Notes under the pieces: generated by a model
Database searches by the model: none
Seen by the model: only the letters and a program-made list of their open reading frames with translations
What the model was told of the DNA's origin: nothing
Part shown: positions 1-10,323 of the stretch, one piece after another
How the letters are laid out: each line of letters starts with the position of its first letter
How positions within the stretch are numbered: position 1 is the stretch's first letter
Program-made: the position numbers and the translations under genes
Assembly: GCA_945868435.1 (NCBI GenBank)
Contig: CAMBLG010000003.1
Location: 124,001-188,000 of the forward strand
Direction of reading: 5' to 3'
Source of the DNA: an uncultured Lachnospiraceae bacterium
GTDB taxonomy: Bacteria > Bacillota > Clostridia > Lachnospirales > Lachnospiraceae
DNA: 64,000 bases

Positions 1-2248
1 CGTCACCGTTGCAGGCTTCACATCTGCCGCCTTTCACATTAAAGCTGAATCGGCCTTTCTTGTATCCCCTGGCCTTGGCATCGGCTGTAGCTGCGAACAG
101 GTCTCGGATCATGTCAAAGACACCGGTGTAGGTTGCCGGGTTCGACCTCGGTGTACGACCGATGGGCGACTGATCAATGTCAATAATCTTATCCAATTGA
201 TCCAGCCCCAGAATGTCGTCATGCTCTCCCGCAACACAGCGTGCCCGGTTGAGAGTTCTTGCCAGATGCTTATACAGGATCTCATTGGTGAGAGAGCTCT
301 TACCTGACCCCGATACTCCTGTGATACAGGTCATAATTCCAAGTGGAATATCCACATCGATATTCTTCAGGTTGTTCTCTCTTGCACCCTTTATTGTGAT
401 ATGACCGGTTGGTTTTCTGCGCTCCTTCGGCACCGGAATCTTCTTTCGGCCACTCAAGTAATCTCCGGTAATGGACTGCTTGCATTTCATGATATCCTCG
501 GCTGTTCCACAGGCAATTACTTCACCTCCATGCACACCGGCTTTCGGCCCGATATCTACAATATAATCCGCCGCCCGCATGGTATCCTCATCATGCTCCA
601 CCACAATCAAAGTATTCCCAAGATTCTTGAGATTCATGAGCGCATTCAGTAATTTGTCATTATCCCTCTGGTGAAGTCCAATACTCGGCTCATCCAGAAT
701 ATAGGCAACCCCCACCAGTCCGGAACCAATCTGTGTTGCGAGACGAATGCGCTGCGCTTCTCCTCCGGACAGGCTGCCTGTAGCTCTGGTAAGAGTCAGG
801 TATTCCAACCCAACCTCCTGCAAAAAGCCCACTCGTGCACGGATTTCTTTCAATATCTGATCTCCGATATAGTGTTGTTGCCGGGATAATTCCATGTTCG
901 CCAGAAACGCACATAATTCCTTGACAGACATCGAAGTCATCTCGTAAATATTCTTATCACACACCGTCACTGCCAGAGAGGTCTTCTTCAAGCGCTGTCC
1001 ATGACACTCTGTACAGGGAGTGATGCGCATGAACTGCTCATATTCCTGCTTCATGGTATCTGAACCGGTCTCACGATAACGGCGTTCCATATTGTGAATC
1101 AGGCCTTCCCAGTTCAGATCATAAACGCCTTCTCCCCTCTGTCCCTTATAGCGAACCTTAAGCATCCGTCCGTCGCCTCCGTGAATCAGCATATGACGAA
1201 TCTCCTGCGGAAGATCCTTATACGGTGTATCCAGAGAAAATCCATAGCCTTCCGATAAAGCACGAAGCATTGCATAAGTGTAGCTGGAGGGATCGGTGCA
1301 GGATTGCCAGCCCATAGCCTGAATTGCCCCTTCGGAAAGAGAGAGACTCGGATCGGGTATCATAAGTTGCTCGTCAAACTCCATCTTATAACCCAGACCG
1401 TAACACACCGGACATGCACCAAATGGATTGTTGAAGGAAAAACTTCTCGGCTCTACCTCATCGATTGTAATGCCGCAATCCGGACACGCAAAATTCTGAG
1501 AAAACGTCATAGGTTCCCCGTCAATCACATCCACAATGGCATTGCCCTCTGTCAATTCGAATACATTCTCCAGAGAATCCGTCAGACGTTTCTCAATGCC
1601 CTCTTTGACAACGAGACGATCCACCACAATATCAATACTGTGCTTAATGTTCTTGTCCAGCTTAATCTCCTCGGACAGTTCATACATACTTCCATCCACG
1701 ATCACGCGGACATAACCGCTCTTTTTCGCCTTTTCAAACAGCTTCTGATGCTCTCCCTTGCGTCCCCGCACTACAGGTGCCAGGATCTGTATCCTGGTTT
1801 TCTCGGGAAGTGCCATCACCGTATCCACCATCTGATCGATGCTCTGCTTTGTAATCGAACGCCCACACTTCGGACAGTGTGGAATTCCGATTCTCGCATA
1901 AAGTAATCGGAAATAGTCGTATATCTCCGTGACCGTTCCCACTGTAGAACGCGGGTTGCGGTTTGTGGACTTCTGATCAATGGAGATGGCCGGAGGAAGA
2001 CCCTCGATGGACTCCACGTTGGGTTTCTCCATCTGTCCCAGGAACTGTCTCGCGTAGGAAGACAAGGACTCCATATAGCGTCTCTGTCCCTCGGCATAGA
2101 TCGTGTCAAATGCAAGAGAAGACTTGCCCGAACCGGACAGTCCCGTCAACACGACAAATTCGTCTCTCGGAATATCAATATTGATTGCTTTCAGATTGTG
2201 TTCACTGGCTCCGCGAATCTTAATGTATTTGCGCTCTTTCTTCGCCAT
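1..2248 (-). CDS. uvrA: UvrABC excinuclease subunit A (partial, 3' end off the window)
   Basis: UvrA is the damage-scanning ATPase of nucleotide excision repair; it loads UvrB onto lesions. About 749 of the roughly 940 residues usual for the family are present. The protein starts MAKKERKYIKIRGASEHNLK. It has Walker A LSGSGKSSLAFDT near residue 35 and a first zinc knuckle CPKCG near residue 124. The left edge cuts within the second zinc module (GGRCEACNGD). The gene lies 80 bp downstream of uvrB on the same strand with no terminator seen between them, so the two are probably co-transcribed from the SOS-controlled uvrB promoter. The start is the ATG at 2248, the first in the frame in this gap. 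Identity is certain from the motifs; nothing unusual was seen. Confidence 0.97.
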   Translation of the reverse strand, partial: MAKKERKYIKIRGASEHNLKAINIDIPRDEFVVLTGLSGSGKSSLAFDTIYAEGQRRYMESLSSYARQFLGQMEKPNVESIEGLPPAISIDQKSTNRNPRSTVGTVTEIYDYFRLLYARIGIPHCPKCGRSITKQSIDQMVDTVMALPEKTRIQILAPVVRGRKGEHQKLFEKAKKSGYVRVIVDGSMYELSEEIKLDKNIKHSIDIVVDRLVVKEGIEKRLTDSLENVFELTEGNAIVDVIDGEPMTFSQNFACPDCGITIDEVEPRSFSFNNPFGACPVCYGLGYKMEFDEQLMIPDPSLSLSEGAIQAMGWQSCTDPSSYTYAMLRALSEGYGFSLDTPYKDLPQEIRHMLIHGGDGRMLKVRYKGQRGEGVYDLNWEGLIHNMERRYRETGSDTMKQEYEQFMRITPCTECHGQRLKKTSLAVTVCDKNIYEMTSMSVKELCAFLANMELSRQQHYIGDQILKEIRARVGFLQEVGLEYLTLTRATGSLSGGEAQRIRLATQIGSGLVGVAYILDEPSIGLHQRDNDKLLNALMNLKNLGNTLIVVEHDEDTMRAADYIVDIGPKAGVHGGEVIACGTAEDIMKCKQSITGDYLSGRKKIPVPKERRKPTGHITIKGARENNLKNIDVDIPLGIMTCITGVSGSGKSSLTNEILYKHLARTLNRARCVAGEHDDILGLDQLDKIIDIDQSPIGRTPRSNPATYTGVFDMIRDLFAATADAKARGYKKGRFSFNVKGGRCEACNGD

Positions 2249-2328
2249 GTATCTCTACCTCTTTTTCTGAATTCTTATTCATTCTAATTCCTTCTTCCGG
2301 CATAGCATCACCGGAGTGAAAATAATTC

Positions 2329-4311
2329 CTACATATCCCGCAACATATTCTTTAGGGAAATCATCTTGTCGCGGTACTCTGCCGCCGCCTCGAAGTTCAA
2401 TTCTGTCGCAGCCTTCTGCATTTTCTTCTGGATGTCCGCAATCAGCTTCTCCAGTTCCTTCCTGCTCATGGATTCCGGATCCTTGGCAAAGCTCATCTCC
2501 TCCGCCGCAACCTTCTTGGAAATGGCGATCAGATCCCGCACAGACTTCTGGATGGTCTGCGGCGTGATGCCGTGGGCCTCGTTGTACTCCTGCTGTAGCT
2601 TACGCCTGCGCTCGGTCTCCTCGATAGCCACCCGCATGGAATCGGTCACGCGGTCGGCGTACATGATTACATGGCCCTCGCTGTTGCGGGCGGCGCGTCC
2701 GATGGTCTGGATCAGTGAAGTCTCGGAACGGAGGAACCCTTCCTTGTCCGCATCCAGAATCGCCACCAGCGTAATCTCCGGAATATCCAGTCCCTCTCGA
2801 AGCAGGTTAATTCCAACAAGCACATCAAAGACATCCAGCCTCAGATCACGGATAATCTCCGCCCTCTCCAATGTGTCGATATCGGAATGCAGGTATTTCA
2901 CGCGGATTCCGATCTCCGACATGTATTGTGTCAGATCCTCCGCCATCCGCTTGGTCAGCGTTGTGATGAGAACCTTGTGATGATTGCTCGTCTCTTTGTT
3001 CACCTCGGCGATCAGGTCATCGATCTGCCCCTCCACCGGACGAACGGAAATCTCCGGATCCAAAAGACCGGTGGGGCGGATGATCTGCTCCACACGGAGC
3101 AGCTCATGTTCATCCTCATAGACATTCGGCGTTGCGGACACGAACAGCATCTGGTCAATCTTGCTCTCAAACTCTTCGAAGTTCAACGGACGGTTGTCCA
3201 ACGCCGACGGAAGACGGAACCCATAATCCACCAACGTAGTCTTTCTGGAACGGTCACCTGCATACATTCCGCGCACCTGGGGAATTGTAATATGGGACTC
3301 ATCCACAATAATGAGAAAATCGTCCGGGAAGAAATCCATCAGGGTCATAGGCGGTGCCCCTTCCGGCATAAAGTTCAAATGTCTGGAGTAGTTCTCAATA
3401 CCGGAACAGAAGCCGGTCTCCCTCATCATTTCGATGTCGAAATTAGTCCTCTCCGCGATACGCTGTGCCTCAATGAGCTTGTCCTCCCCTTTGAAAAAGC
3501 GGACTCGCTCCTCCAGCTCCTTCTCTATATTATCACACGCAGCGTTGATCTTATCCTGCGAAACCACATAGTGGGATGCCGGGAAAATAATCGTGTGTTC
3601 CAGCGAACATTTGATCTCTCCGGTCAGCACATCGATTTCCGTAATCCGATCGATCTCATCTCCGAAAAATTCCACGCGGATGGCTGTATCCGAACTGTTT
3701 GCCGGAAAAATCTCCAGAACATCTCCGTGTACCCGGAAGGTTCCGCGCTTAAAATCCAGATCATTCCGACTGTACTGCATATCGATCAGTGCCCGAATCA
3801 CATCATCTCTGTCCTTCTCCATCCCCGGCCGCAGGGAAAGGCTCATGCCCTCCCACTCGTCCGGGCTTCCCAGTCCATAAATACAGGATACGGATGCAAC
3901 GATAATGACATCCTTTCTCTCCGTCAGGGCTGCCGTAGCGGAAAGACGCAGCTTATCGATCTCATCGTTGATTGCCGAATCCTTCGCAATGTAGGTATCC
4001 GACTGAGGCACATATGCCTCCGGCTGGTAATAATCGTAATAGGACACAAAATATTCTACCGCATTTTCCGGAAAGAATTCCTTCATCTCACCATACAACT
4101 GACCCGCAAGGGTCTTATTGTGGGAGATGATCAGTGTGGGCTTGTTTAATGCCGCAATGACATTCGCCATGGTAAAGGTCTTGCCGGAGCCGGTCACTCC
4201 CAAAAGGGTCTCAAACTGATTGCCCTCTTTAAATCCCTTCACCAGCTTCTCAATCGCCTGGGGCTGGTCTCCGGTGGGAGCATATTGTGAAACTAACTTG
4301 AAATGATCCAT
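2329..4311 (-). CDS. uvrB: UvrABC excinuclease subunit B
   Basis: UvrB is the DNA helicase-like subunit that verifies damage and recruits UvrC. The 660 residues match the usual full length. Visible landmarks: Walker [10 protein letters not shown] near residue 40, the damage-probing beta-hairpin region [12 protein letters not shown] near residue 92, the helicase box DESH near 338, helicase motif QTIGRAARN near 540, and a C-terminal UVR domain (about 620-655). The gene precedes uvrA and follows secA. Its promoter carries a consensus-type Firmicutes LexA box, as known for uvrBA in Bacillus. No truncation or odd feature was seen. Confidence 0.98.
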   Translation of the reverse strand: MDHFKLVSQYAPTGDQPQAIEKLVKGFKEGNQFETLLGVTGSGKTFTMANVIAALNKPTLIISHNKTLAGQLYGEMKEFFPENAVEYFVSYYDYYQPEAYVPQSDTYIAKDSAINDEIDKLRLSATAALTERKDVIIVASVSCIYGLGSPDEWEGMSLSLRPGMEKDRDDVIRALIDMQYSRNDLDFKRGTFRVHGDVLEIFPANSSDTAIRVEFFGDEIDRITEIDVLTGEIKCSLEHTIIFPASHYVVSQDKINAACDNIEKELEERVRFFKGEDKLIEAQRIAERTNFDIEMMRETGFCSGIENYSRHLNFMPEGAPPMTLMDFFPDDFLIIVDESHITIPQVRGMYAGDRSRKTTLVDYGFRLPSALDNRPLNFEEFESKIDQMLFVSATPNVYEDEHELLRVEQIIRPTGLLDPEISVRPVEGQIDDLIAEVNKETSNHHKVLITTLTKRMAEDLTQYMSEIGIRVKYLHSDIDTLERAEIIRDLRLDVFDVLVGINLLREGLDIPEITLVAILDADKEGFLRSETSLIQTIGRAARNSEGHVIMYADRVTDSMRVAIEETERRRKLQQEYNEAHGITPQTIQKSVRDLIAISKKVAAEEMSFAKDPESMSRKELEKLIADIQKKMQKAATELNFEAAAEYRDKMISLKNMLRDM

Positions 4312-4356
4312 TGTAAATCCTCTCTTACAATTGCAAACATTTGCAGTGCTTGTATC

Positions 4357-4385
4357 ATTATATCACAGGAAAATAAAAAAGTACA
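4357..4385 (-). promoter_or_regulatory. uvrB promoter
   Basis: On the minus strand, -10 TATAAT (4357-4362) and a weak -35 TGTACT (4380-4385) are separated by 17 bp. The -35 sits at the edge of the LexA box, so LexA binding would block polymerase. The leader to the uvrB start is about 40 nt. Confidence 0.65.
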
Positions 4386-4412
4386 GAACATTTGTTCTAA
4401 AATGTTCTGTAC
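4372..4412 (-). terminator. Rho-independent terminator of secA
   Basis: A perfect inverted repeat with 13-bp arms (GTACAGAACATTT and its complement, 4381-4393 and 4400-4412) is followed on the minus strand by six T residues. It lies 17 bp past the secA stop. Its 3' arm contains the uvrB LexA box. Confidence 0.85.
4385..4398 (-). promoter_or_regulatory. LexA (SOS) box upstream of uvrB
   Basis: The sequence AGAACAAATGTTCT contains GAAC-AAAT-GTTC. This fits the Firmicutes SOS consensus GAAC-RNRY-GTTY at every defined core position. It overlaps the uvrB -35 region. Inference: uvrB and probably uvrA are DNA-damage inducible. Confidence 0.8.
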
Positions 4413-4429
4413 TTCTGATTCTTCATCTA

Positions 4430-6997
4430 TTATCTGCGGCCACAGCACTGTTTATACTTCTTGCCACTTCCGCATGGACACGGATCGTTCGGGTATACCT
4501 TGGCATGCTCGCGCTTCTTTGGGCCACTGGATGCGGAATCATCCTTGTTGGTTCCGGTCACCTTGGCAACCTGCTCACGCTCTACCTTCTGCTCTACCTT
4601 CACATGGAAGAGAAGGCGAATGGTGTCCTCCTGGATGGCGGAAATCATGTCATCAAACATATCGAATCCGGCCATCTTGTATTCTACAAGCGGGTCTCTC
4701 TGACCGTATGCCTGTAAACCGATACCCTGGCGAAGCTGATCCATATCGTCGATGTGATCCATCCACTTGCGGTCGATCACCTTCAGAAGCACTACGCGCT
4801 CCAGCTCGCGGAACTGCTCGATCTCCGGGAACTCAGTCTCCTTTGCCTCATACAGAAGCACTGCCTGCTCCTTTAAGTACTGCTTCAATTCCTTGCTGTT
4901 GCGGATGGAGGAAATAGAATCCTCTGTCACCGGCTCCAGCGGAATGATTGGAATGAGCAGTTCGTTTAACTCATTCAAATCCCACTCGTCGCGGCTGATC
5001 TCTGTGGAAATGCAGGTATCTACCGCCTTTTCCACCTGATCCTGTATCATCTTGAAAATAGCATCGCGCATGCTCTCTCCGTTCAGTACGGACATACGCT
5101 CCGCATAGATAATCTCTCTCTGATCATTGTTGACCTGATCGTACTCCAACAAATTCTTACGAATTCCGAAGTTGTTGTACTCGATCTTCTGCTGTGCCTT
5201 CTCGATAGCGGAGGTCAGCATCTTGTGCTGGATCTGTTCGTTCTCAGGTACGCCCAGTGCGTTGAACACCTGCATCAGACGCTCGGAACCGAACAATCGC
5301 ATCAGATCATCCTCAAGGGAGATGAAGAACTGGGACTCACCCGGATCTCCCTGACGACCGGAACGACCGCGCAGCTGATTATCGATTCGCCGAGATTCAT
5401 GACGCTCTGTACCGATGATCTTCAAACCACCGGCAGCCTTCGCATCGTCATCCAGCTTAATATCGGTTCCTCGACCGGCCATGTTGGTGGCGATGGTAAC
5501 CGCTCCGTGCTGTCCTGCCTGTGCGACGATCTCAGCCTCCTGCTCGTGGAACTTCGCGTTCAATACGGTGTGCTGAATTCCCTCACGCTTGAGCATACCG
5601 CTCAACAGCTCCGAAGTCTCGATGGTGATCGTACCTACCAGTACCGGCTGACCTTTGGCATGCGCCGCCTTTACCTCTTCCACAACCGCACGGAATTTTT
5701 CCTTCTGGGTCTTATATACCGCATCCTGATGATCCACACGCGCAATCGGACGGTTGGTTGGAATCTCAATAACGTCCATGCCGTAAATGTCACGGAACTC
5801 CTTCTCCTCAGTGAGAGCCGTACCGGTCATACCTGCCTTCTTCTCGAACTTGTTAAAGAAGTTCTGGAAAGTGATGGTTGCTAATGTCTTGCTTTCTCTC
5901 TTAACCTTTACATGCTCTTTCGCCTCAATGGCCTGATGCAGACCGTCGGAATAGCGGCGTCCCGGCATAATACGTCCGGTAAACTCATCGACGATCATAA
6001 CCTGATCATCCTTCACCACATAATCCTGATCGCGGAACATCAGATTGTGTGCGCGAAGCGCAAGGATCACATTGTGCTGAATCTCAAGGTTCTCAGGATC
6101 TGCCAGATTATCAATATGGAAGAACTGCTCCACCTTGTGCACACCCTCCTGGGTAAGGTTGACAACCTTGTCCTTCTCGTTGACGATAAAGTCTCCGGTC
6201 TCCTCCTGTTCCACACCCATGATGGCATCCATCTTGGAGTACTCCGGAATATCCTCACCTCTGGTCAACTGGCGAGCAAGAATATCGCAGGCCTCGTATA
6301 ACTTGGTGGACTTTCCGCTCTGTCCGGAAATAATAAGCGGTGTACGAGCCTCATCGATCAATACCGAGTCAACCTCGTCGATGATGGCGTAATGCAGGCC
6401 ACGCTGTACCAACTGTTCCTTATAGATTACCATGTTATCCCTGAGATAATCAAAGCCTAACTCATTGTTGGTGACATATGTAATGTCACACGCATAGGCT
6501 TCCCGACGCTCATCATTGTTCATGTCGTTCAGGACAACGCCAACCGTCAGTCCCAAAAATTCATGAACCTTTCCCATCCACTCCGCATCTCGCTTTGCCA
6601 GATAGTCGTTGACGGTGACGATGCATACGCCTTTGCCCTCCAAGGCATTCAGATATGCCGGAAGTGTAGACACCAAGGTCTTACCTTCACCTGTCTTCAT
6701 CTCGGCGATACGTCCCTGATGAAGAATGATACCACCGATGATCTGTACTCTGTAGTGTTCCATTCCAAGGACACGGCGTGCTGCCTCACGGACAACGGCG
6801 TATGCCTCCGGGAGAAGGTCGTCCAATGTCTCCCCCTTGTCCAATCGATCCTTGAATTCCCGGGTCTTACCCTTCAGCTCATCGTCTGAAAGCGTACCCA
6901 TCTGTTCCTTATAAGATTCTACCTTATCTACGATCGGGTAAATTCGCTTCAATTCCCGCTCGCTGTGTGTACCAAAAATCTTGGTCAATGCGCTCAT
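4430..6997 (-). CDS. secA: Preprotein translocase ATPase SecA
   Basis: SecA is the motor ATPase that drives unfolded preproteins through SecYEG. It has 855 residues from the chosen start. Visible: Walker A KTGEGKT near residue 100, the [14 protein letters not shown] helicase box near residue 205, helicase motif GRAGRQGDPG-type [12 protein letters not shown] near residue 485, and a C-terminal SEC-C zinc tail ([13 protein letters not shown]) for SecB or lipid contacts. The upstream in-frame ATG at 7054 is rejected because it lies inside the promoter; the ATG at 6997 has AGGAGA eight bases before it. The gene is full length and monocistronic, between a good promoter and a terminator. Confidence 0.98.
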   Translation of the reverse strand: MSALTKIFGTHSERELKRIYPIVDKVESYKEQMGTLSDDELKGKTREFKDRLDKGETLDDLLPEAYAVVREAARRVLGMEHYRVQIIGGIILHQGRIAEMKTGEGKTLVSTLPAYLNALEGKGVCIVTVNDYLAKRDAEWMGKVHEFLGLTVGVVLNDMNNDERREAYACDITYVTNNELGFDYLRDNMVIYKEQLVQRGLHYAIIDEVDSVLIDEARTPLIISGQSGKSTKLYEACDILARQLTRGEDIPEYSKMDAIMGVEQEETGDFIVNEKDKVVNLTQEGVHKVEQFFHIDNLADPENLEIQHNVILALRAHNLMFRDQDYVVKDDQVMIVDEFTGRIMPGRRYSDGLHQAIEAKEHVKVKRESKTLATITFQNFFNKFEKKAGMTGTALTEEKEFRDIYGMDVIEIPTNRPIARVDHQDAVYKTQKEKFRAVVEEVKAAHAKGQPVLVGTITIETSELLSGMLKREGIQHTVLNAKFHEQEAEIVAQAGQHGAVTIATNMAGRGTDIKLDDDAKAAGGLKIIGTERHESRRIDNQLRGRSGRQGDPGESQFFISLEDDLMRLFGSERLMQVFNALGVPENEQIQHKMLTSAIEKAQQKIEYNNFGIRKNLLEYDQVNNDQREIIYAERMSVLNGESMRDAIFKMIQDQVEKAVDTCISTEISRDEWDLNELNELLIPIIPLEPVTEDSISSIRNSKELKQYLKEQAVLLYEAKETEFPEIEQFRELERVVLLKVIDRKWMDHIDDMDQLRQGIGLQAYGQRDPLVEYKMAGFDMFDDMISAIQEDTIRLLFHVKVEQKVEREQVAKVTGTNKDDSASSGPKKREHAKVYPNDPCPCGSGKKYKQCCGRR

Positions 6998-7027
6998 AAT
7001 ATATCTCCTATCACATAGAATGCCACT

Positions 7028-7056
7028 ATTGTACCACTTTCTGGAGATTTTCACAA
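7028..7056 (-). promoter_or_regulatory. secA promoter (sigma-A type)
   Basis: On the minus strand, -35 TTGTGA (7051-7056), 17-bp spacer, -10 TACAAT (7028-7033). The predicted start of transcription near 7021 gives a leader of about 24 nt and supports the secA start at 6997. Confidence 0.7.
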
Positions 7057-7378
7057 CTCATAGGAATGAATGTTTTATAAACTTTTTATGAACAAGCGCC
7101 GGAGAATTATGCCTTTTTCACCGAATTTCTCTGAAAATTTCCATTACAACCAAAAGCAGATACAGCATAAAAGCATTCTATTTTCTCCTGATCCATGAAC
7201 TACCTCCCGCACTGTCCGTCCCTTCAGAAATTCTTTACTGCATGTTTCAGCTTAAGCTTATCTATACCATAGCGTTTTTCAGGAAAAGAAGCAATCTACA
7301 AACAGTCGGAATCTCTCTACAGAACTTCGGTTCACGGTTTGGTGCGCTGCATACGCAGTCCTATGCCCAAATAAGTCA
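7057..7378. other. Intergenic stretch without a clear gene
   Basis: Between the divergent secA and TSCPD genes. Apart from a 29-codon minus-strand ORF with a good ribosome site (7107-7196) I see no gene, RNA fold or repeat. The T-box or hpf gene that might be expected near asnB-like or secA genes is not present. Confidence 0.5.
7107..7196 (-). CDS. Possible 29-residue peptide, unknown
   Basis: A minus-strand ORF begins MDQEKIECFYAVSAFGC and ends in SVKKA. GGGAGG stands at a good distance before the ATG. No family is recognised and no promoter is evident. It could be a chance ORF or a decayed gene start. It is listed only because of the ribosome site. Confidence 0.2.
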   Translation of the reverse strand: MDQEKIECFYAVSAFGCNGNFQRNSVKKA

Positions 7379-7407
7379 TTGTATTTCTTCCGCCAACTTG
7401 TTATAAT
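7379..7407 (+). promoter_or_regulatory. Promoter upstream of the TSCPD gene
   Basis: -35 TTGTAT (7379-7384), 17-bp spacer, -10 TATAAT (7402-7407). It lies about 95 bp before the TSCPD start and probably also serves the asparagine synthetase-like gene. Confidence 0.6.
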
Positions 7408-7507
7408 AATCCCGCAAGTTCAAAGAAGAAGGAAATCCCAATCCCTTCAATCTTGACGTGTCAAAAATTATATGATGTTTTAACAAACAGGAAAGGAGCT
7501 TCAGACC

Positions 7508-7765
7508 ATGTCATATGTATATAAAACGAAAGGCACCTGCTCCAGCCAGATCGAAGTAGAGCTGGACGGTGACATTGTAAAGGACGTAAAATTCACCGGT
7601 GGATGTAACGGAAACTTAAAGGCAATCCCCCGCCTGGTGGAAGGCATGACAGTCGATGAGGTGGAACGCAGAATCGGCGGAATCCAGTGCGGAATGAAGG
7701 GAACCTCCTGCGGCGACCAGCTTGCCAAGGCACTGCGCGAAGCCTACAACGCCCAGAATGCATAA
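7508..7765 (+). CDS. TSCPD domain-containing protein (TIGR03905 type)
   Basis: An 85-residue protein matching the small free-standing TSCPD family found in Clostridia, related to the C-terminal domain of B12-dependent ribonucleotide reductases. Diagnostic features are four conserved cysteines (CSS near residue 11, GGCNGN near 33-38, QCGMKGTSCGDQLA near 62-75) and the closing CGDQL motif. Function is not established; metal binding is likely from the cysteines. GGAGCTTC precedes the ATG. It is 57 bp upstream of the asparagine synthetase-like gene on the same strand and probably co-transcribed. Confidence 0.85.
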   Translation: MSYVYKTKGTCSSQIEVELDGDIVKDVKFTGGCNGNLKAIPRLVEGMTVDEVERRIGGIQCGMKGTSCGDQLAKALREAYNAQNA

Positions 7766-7822
7766 TGCATTTTTCCGGCTTTACACTCATATATATCTTA
7801 AGAGTAATTCTTAGGAGTTCTT

Positions 7823-9682
7823 ATGAGTAGTATAGCCGGATTTTTTCATCCAGTTACTGTAATCACACAGGAAAACGCACAGACAAAAGAGACCATCGCT
7901 GCAATGTCCGCCGCCCTTCACCATAGGGGGAAAGACAATGTGCAATTCTATCATTTTTCACACGGAAGTTTCAGCTTCAACGAACTATCCTGCGGGCATA
8001 TTCACCCGGACATCCCTTATGAATCCCAGCCCACCACCAAATGGCTGCACAATTCCAGCTACACCATGCTCTACGATGGCTTTATCACAAACCTCCCGGA
8101 GCTTCGCGAAGAATTGAACCGCGTCCATGTAATTACCGACGGATTGACACAGGAAGAGCTGCTTTTGTGCGCCTTCATCCGTTTTGGAGCAGACTTTGTC
8201 AAAAAGCTCTCCGGCGGCTTCGCCATGGCGATCTACGATGAACAGAACAACATGCTCTACCTGTTCCGTGATCAATTGGGACTTCGCCCGCTCTTCTACA
8301 CCATGACCGGACAGACGCTGGTATTCGCCTCAGAGCCCAAAGGATTGTTTGCGCATCCCGATGTGACACCGGCAATCGATACGGAAGGACTGAACGAGCT
8401 GTTGTCCATGGGACCGGCTCACACACCGGGCCATACGGTTTTCCACAACATTTTTGAGCTGAAGCCTGGTCACTATCTCTGCTACGGGAAAACGCGTCTT
8501 TACACAGAAAAATATCATCAGTTTATCATCCGGGATCACACCGATTCCTACGGAGACACGGTCGACCATATCCGGGAACTGCTGGATCAATCCATCTCGG
8601 TTCTGTCCCAGACCAACGAGCCATCCGCAGCCCTGTTGTCCGGCGGTCTGGACTCCTCTGTCATCTCTGCGAAGCTTGCTTCGTTGCAGCCGGATACGCC
8701 AATTGATACCTATTCCTTTGATTTTACCGGCAGCGCCAAGTATTTCAAAGCCAACAGCTTTCAGCCCTCCCTGGATGCGCCTTATGTGGAGAAAATGCAG
8801 ACTGCCCTTGGCAGCCACCACACGACGCTGACCTGCGGCAACTCCGAACTGTTCGAATATCTGACCCAGTCCGTGGACGCGCACGACGCACCGGCCATGG
8901 CGGATGTGGACTCCTCACTCCTGTACTTCTGTAGCCGGATTGCGCCGAAACACCGCATCATTTTTACCGGGGAATGCGCCGATGAGCTGTTCTGTGGCTA
9001 TCCGTGGTATCATCGGTCGGAGATGTACAACGCCAACACCTTCCCCTGGACAAAGGATATTTCTCCTCGAAAAGAATTGTTAAATAACGAATTAGTTTCA
9101 AAGCTTCACATGGAGGAGTACATTCATAACAGTTATCAGTCCTCCTGCAATGAAATTCTTCTTGACGGGGACAATACGCCACCGGAACATCTGCACCGCA
9201 AAACCTTCTATCTGACGGTTCGCTACTTTATGCAGACACTGGTAGACCGCACCGACCGGGCAGCCGCTTACAACGGAATGGATGCCCGCGTACCTTTCGC
9301 AGATCTGGCGCTGGCAGAATATCTGTTCAACGTACCTTACGAGATGAAAACAAAGGATGGCGAGGTCAAGCATCTACTTCGAGCTTACTCTGCCGGGCTT
9401 GTCCCAGAAGAAATCCGCCTGCGGAAAAAAAGTCCGTTCCCCAAGACCTACGATCCGGGTTATGAATCCTTCCTGATTGCAGCGCTCCAAAAGGTACTCG
9501 CGGACAGTAGCAGCCCCCTTCTGTCCCTGATCGACAGCAAGAAGCTTTCCGCCTTCTGCTACAATCCAAAGGACTTAGGCAAACCGTGGTTTGGACAGTT
9601 GATGGCAGGGCCTCAGCTTATGGCCTACTACCTGCAGATCAATGACTGGATGCGCCGATACGATATTCACATTCTCCCTTAA
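7823..9682 (+). CDS. Asparagine synthetase B-like protein with degraded glutaminase site
   Basis: The family transfers ammonia from glutamine to beta-aspartyl-AMP. The 619-residue protein has the two-domain layout: N-terminal Ntn glutaminase fold (1-200) and C-terminal synthetase with PP-loop SGGLDSS near residue 273. The N-terminus reads MSSIAGFF rather than the usual M-C-G-I-A-G-F, so the catalytic Cys2 is Ser. The glutamine-binding loop normally YNGEIYN reads YDGFITN (84-90). The start is fixed by TAGGAG five bases before the ATG. Inference: it may use free ammonia or make another amide; glutamine hydrolysis looks lost. A sequencing error could explain one base but not both changes. Confidence 0.85.
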   Translation: MSSIAGFFHPVTVITQENAQTKETIAAMSAALHHRGKDNVQFYHFSHGSFSFNELSCGHIHPDIPYESQPTTKWLHNSSYTMLYDGFITNLPELREELNRVHVITDGLTQEELLLCAFIRFGADFVKKLSGGFAMAIYDEQNNMLYLFRDQLGLRPLFYTMTGQTLVFASEPKGLFAHPDVTPAIDTEGLNELLSMGPAHTPGHTVFHNIFELKPGHYLCYGKTRLYTEKYHQFIIRDHTDSYGDTVDHIRELLDQSISVLSQTNEPSAALLSGGLDSSVISAKLASLQPDTPIDTYSFDFTGSAKYFKANSFQPSLDAPYVEKMQTALGSHHTTLTCGNSELFEYLTQSVDAHDAPAMADVDSSLLYFCSRIAPKHRIIFTGECADELFCGYPWYHRSEMYNANTFPWTKDISPRKELLNNELVSKLHMEEYIHNSYQSSCNEILLDGDNTPPEHLHRKTFYLTVRYFMQTLVDRTDRAAAYNGMDARVPFADLALAEYLFNVPYEMKTKDGEVKHLLRAYSAGLVPEEIRLRKKSPFPKTYDPGYESFLIAALQKVLADSSSPLLSLIDSKKLSAFCYNPKDLGKPWFGQLMAGPQLMAYYLQINDWMRRYDIHILP

Positions 9683-9712
9683 TCAAAAATTAAATCGTGA
9701 AATAAAATATGT

Positions 9713-9736
9713 AAGAGCGGGGTTACTCCCGCTCTT
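9713..9736. terminator. Bidirectional hairpin between asnB-like and dpaB
   Basis: Arms AAGAGCGGG (9713-9721) and CCCGCTCTT (9728-9736) flank a six-base loop, between convergent genes. The T-tract is weak on both strands. The 3' arm touches the dpaB stop codon. Confidence 0.6.
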
Positions 9737-10323
9737 TAAATGTTTGGCACAAGAATTGGCTGAATCTGTTTTCCCCGCATTGCCAGTTCAATGGTATCCG
9801 GCAATAGCTCCATCTTTGCAATCATGGAGTTCGGCTTACTCTTGTAATTGTCCTGACCAAATGGCACAAAATAGATATTCTTCATGTTCATAAGGCCGCC
9901 GATGGTCTTAAAATTCACCCCCAACGCATCATTGGTAGAAATCGCAATCACCAGAGGTTTTCCGTTGCGCATGTGCGCCTTGGACGCCATGAGTACCGGC
10001 GTATCCGTAATTCCGTTGCACAGCTTTGCCGCCGAATTTCCGGTACACGGCGCAATCACCATAATATCCAGGAAGTTATTCGGACCGATAGGCTCTGCCT
10101 GCTGCATGGTCTTGATTCCTTCGTTTCCGGTAATTTCGCAGATTCCCTCCACGAATTCCTTAGCACTTCCAAACCGCGTGTCACAGCTTTGCGCCTGATA
10201 AGAAAAGATGGGAATCACATTTGCTCCCATCTCCGTCAGTTGTACAACCTCCTTACGCGTTTTCGCGAATGTACAAAAGGATCCTGTAATGCCGTACCCT
10301 ATATTACAATTTGAAAAATCCAT
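9736..10323 (-). CDS. dpaB: Dipicolinate synthase subunit B
   Basis: The flavoprotein-like subunit of dipicolinate synthase, which with DpaA oxidises the lysine-pathway intermediate 4-hydroxy-tetrahydrodipicolinate to dipicolinic acid in the mother cell of sporulating cells. It has 195 residues, the usual size. Flavoprotein-fold signatures include GYGITGSFCTF near the N-terminus and MVIAPCTGNSAAKL near residue 85. The ORF is open further upstream, but the ATG at 10323 carries AGGAGAGG and gives the canonical N-terminus MDFSNCNIGYG. It overlaps the 3' end of dpaA by 25 bp, so translation is probably coupled. Confidence 0.93.
   Translation of the reverse strand: MDFSNCNIGYGITGSFCTFAKTRKEVVQLTEMGANVIPIFSYQAQSCDTRFGSAKEFVEGICEITGNEGIKTMQQAEPIGPNNFLDIMVIAPCTGNSAAKLCNGITDTPVLMASKAHMRNGKPLVIAISTNDALGVNFKTIGGLMNMKNIYFVPFGQDNYKSKPNSMIAKMELLPDTIELAMRGKQIQPILVPNI

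Noticed and set aside
1304..1906. 200-codon plus-strand ORF opposite uvrA
   Set aside because: Lies wholly within the open uvrA frame on the other strand; composition is not protein-like.
2887..4149. 420-codon plus-strand ORF opposite uvrB
   Set aside because: It is antisense to a complete uvrB, has no ribosome site and no recognisable motif; it is a shadow of the codon pattern.
5225..5884. 219-codon plus-strand ORF opposite secA
   Set aside because: Antisense shadow of secA with no family match and no ribosome site.
7055..7507. Possible T-box or other riboswitch upstream of the TSCPD/asnB-like genes
   Set aside because: No specifier-loop, T-box or terminator-antiterminator pattern could be found in the 450 bp.
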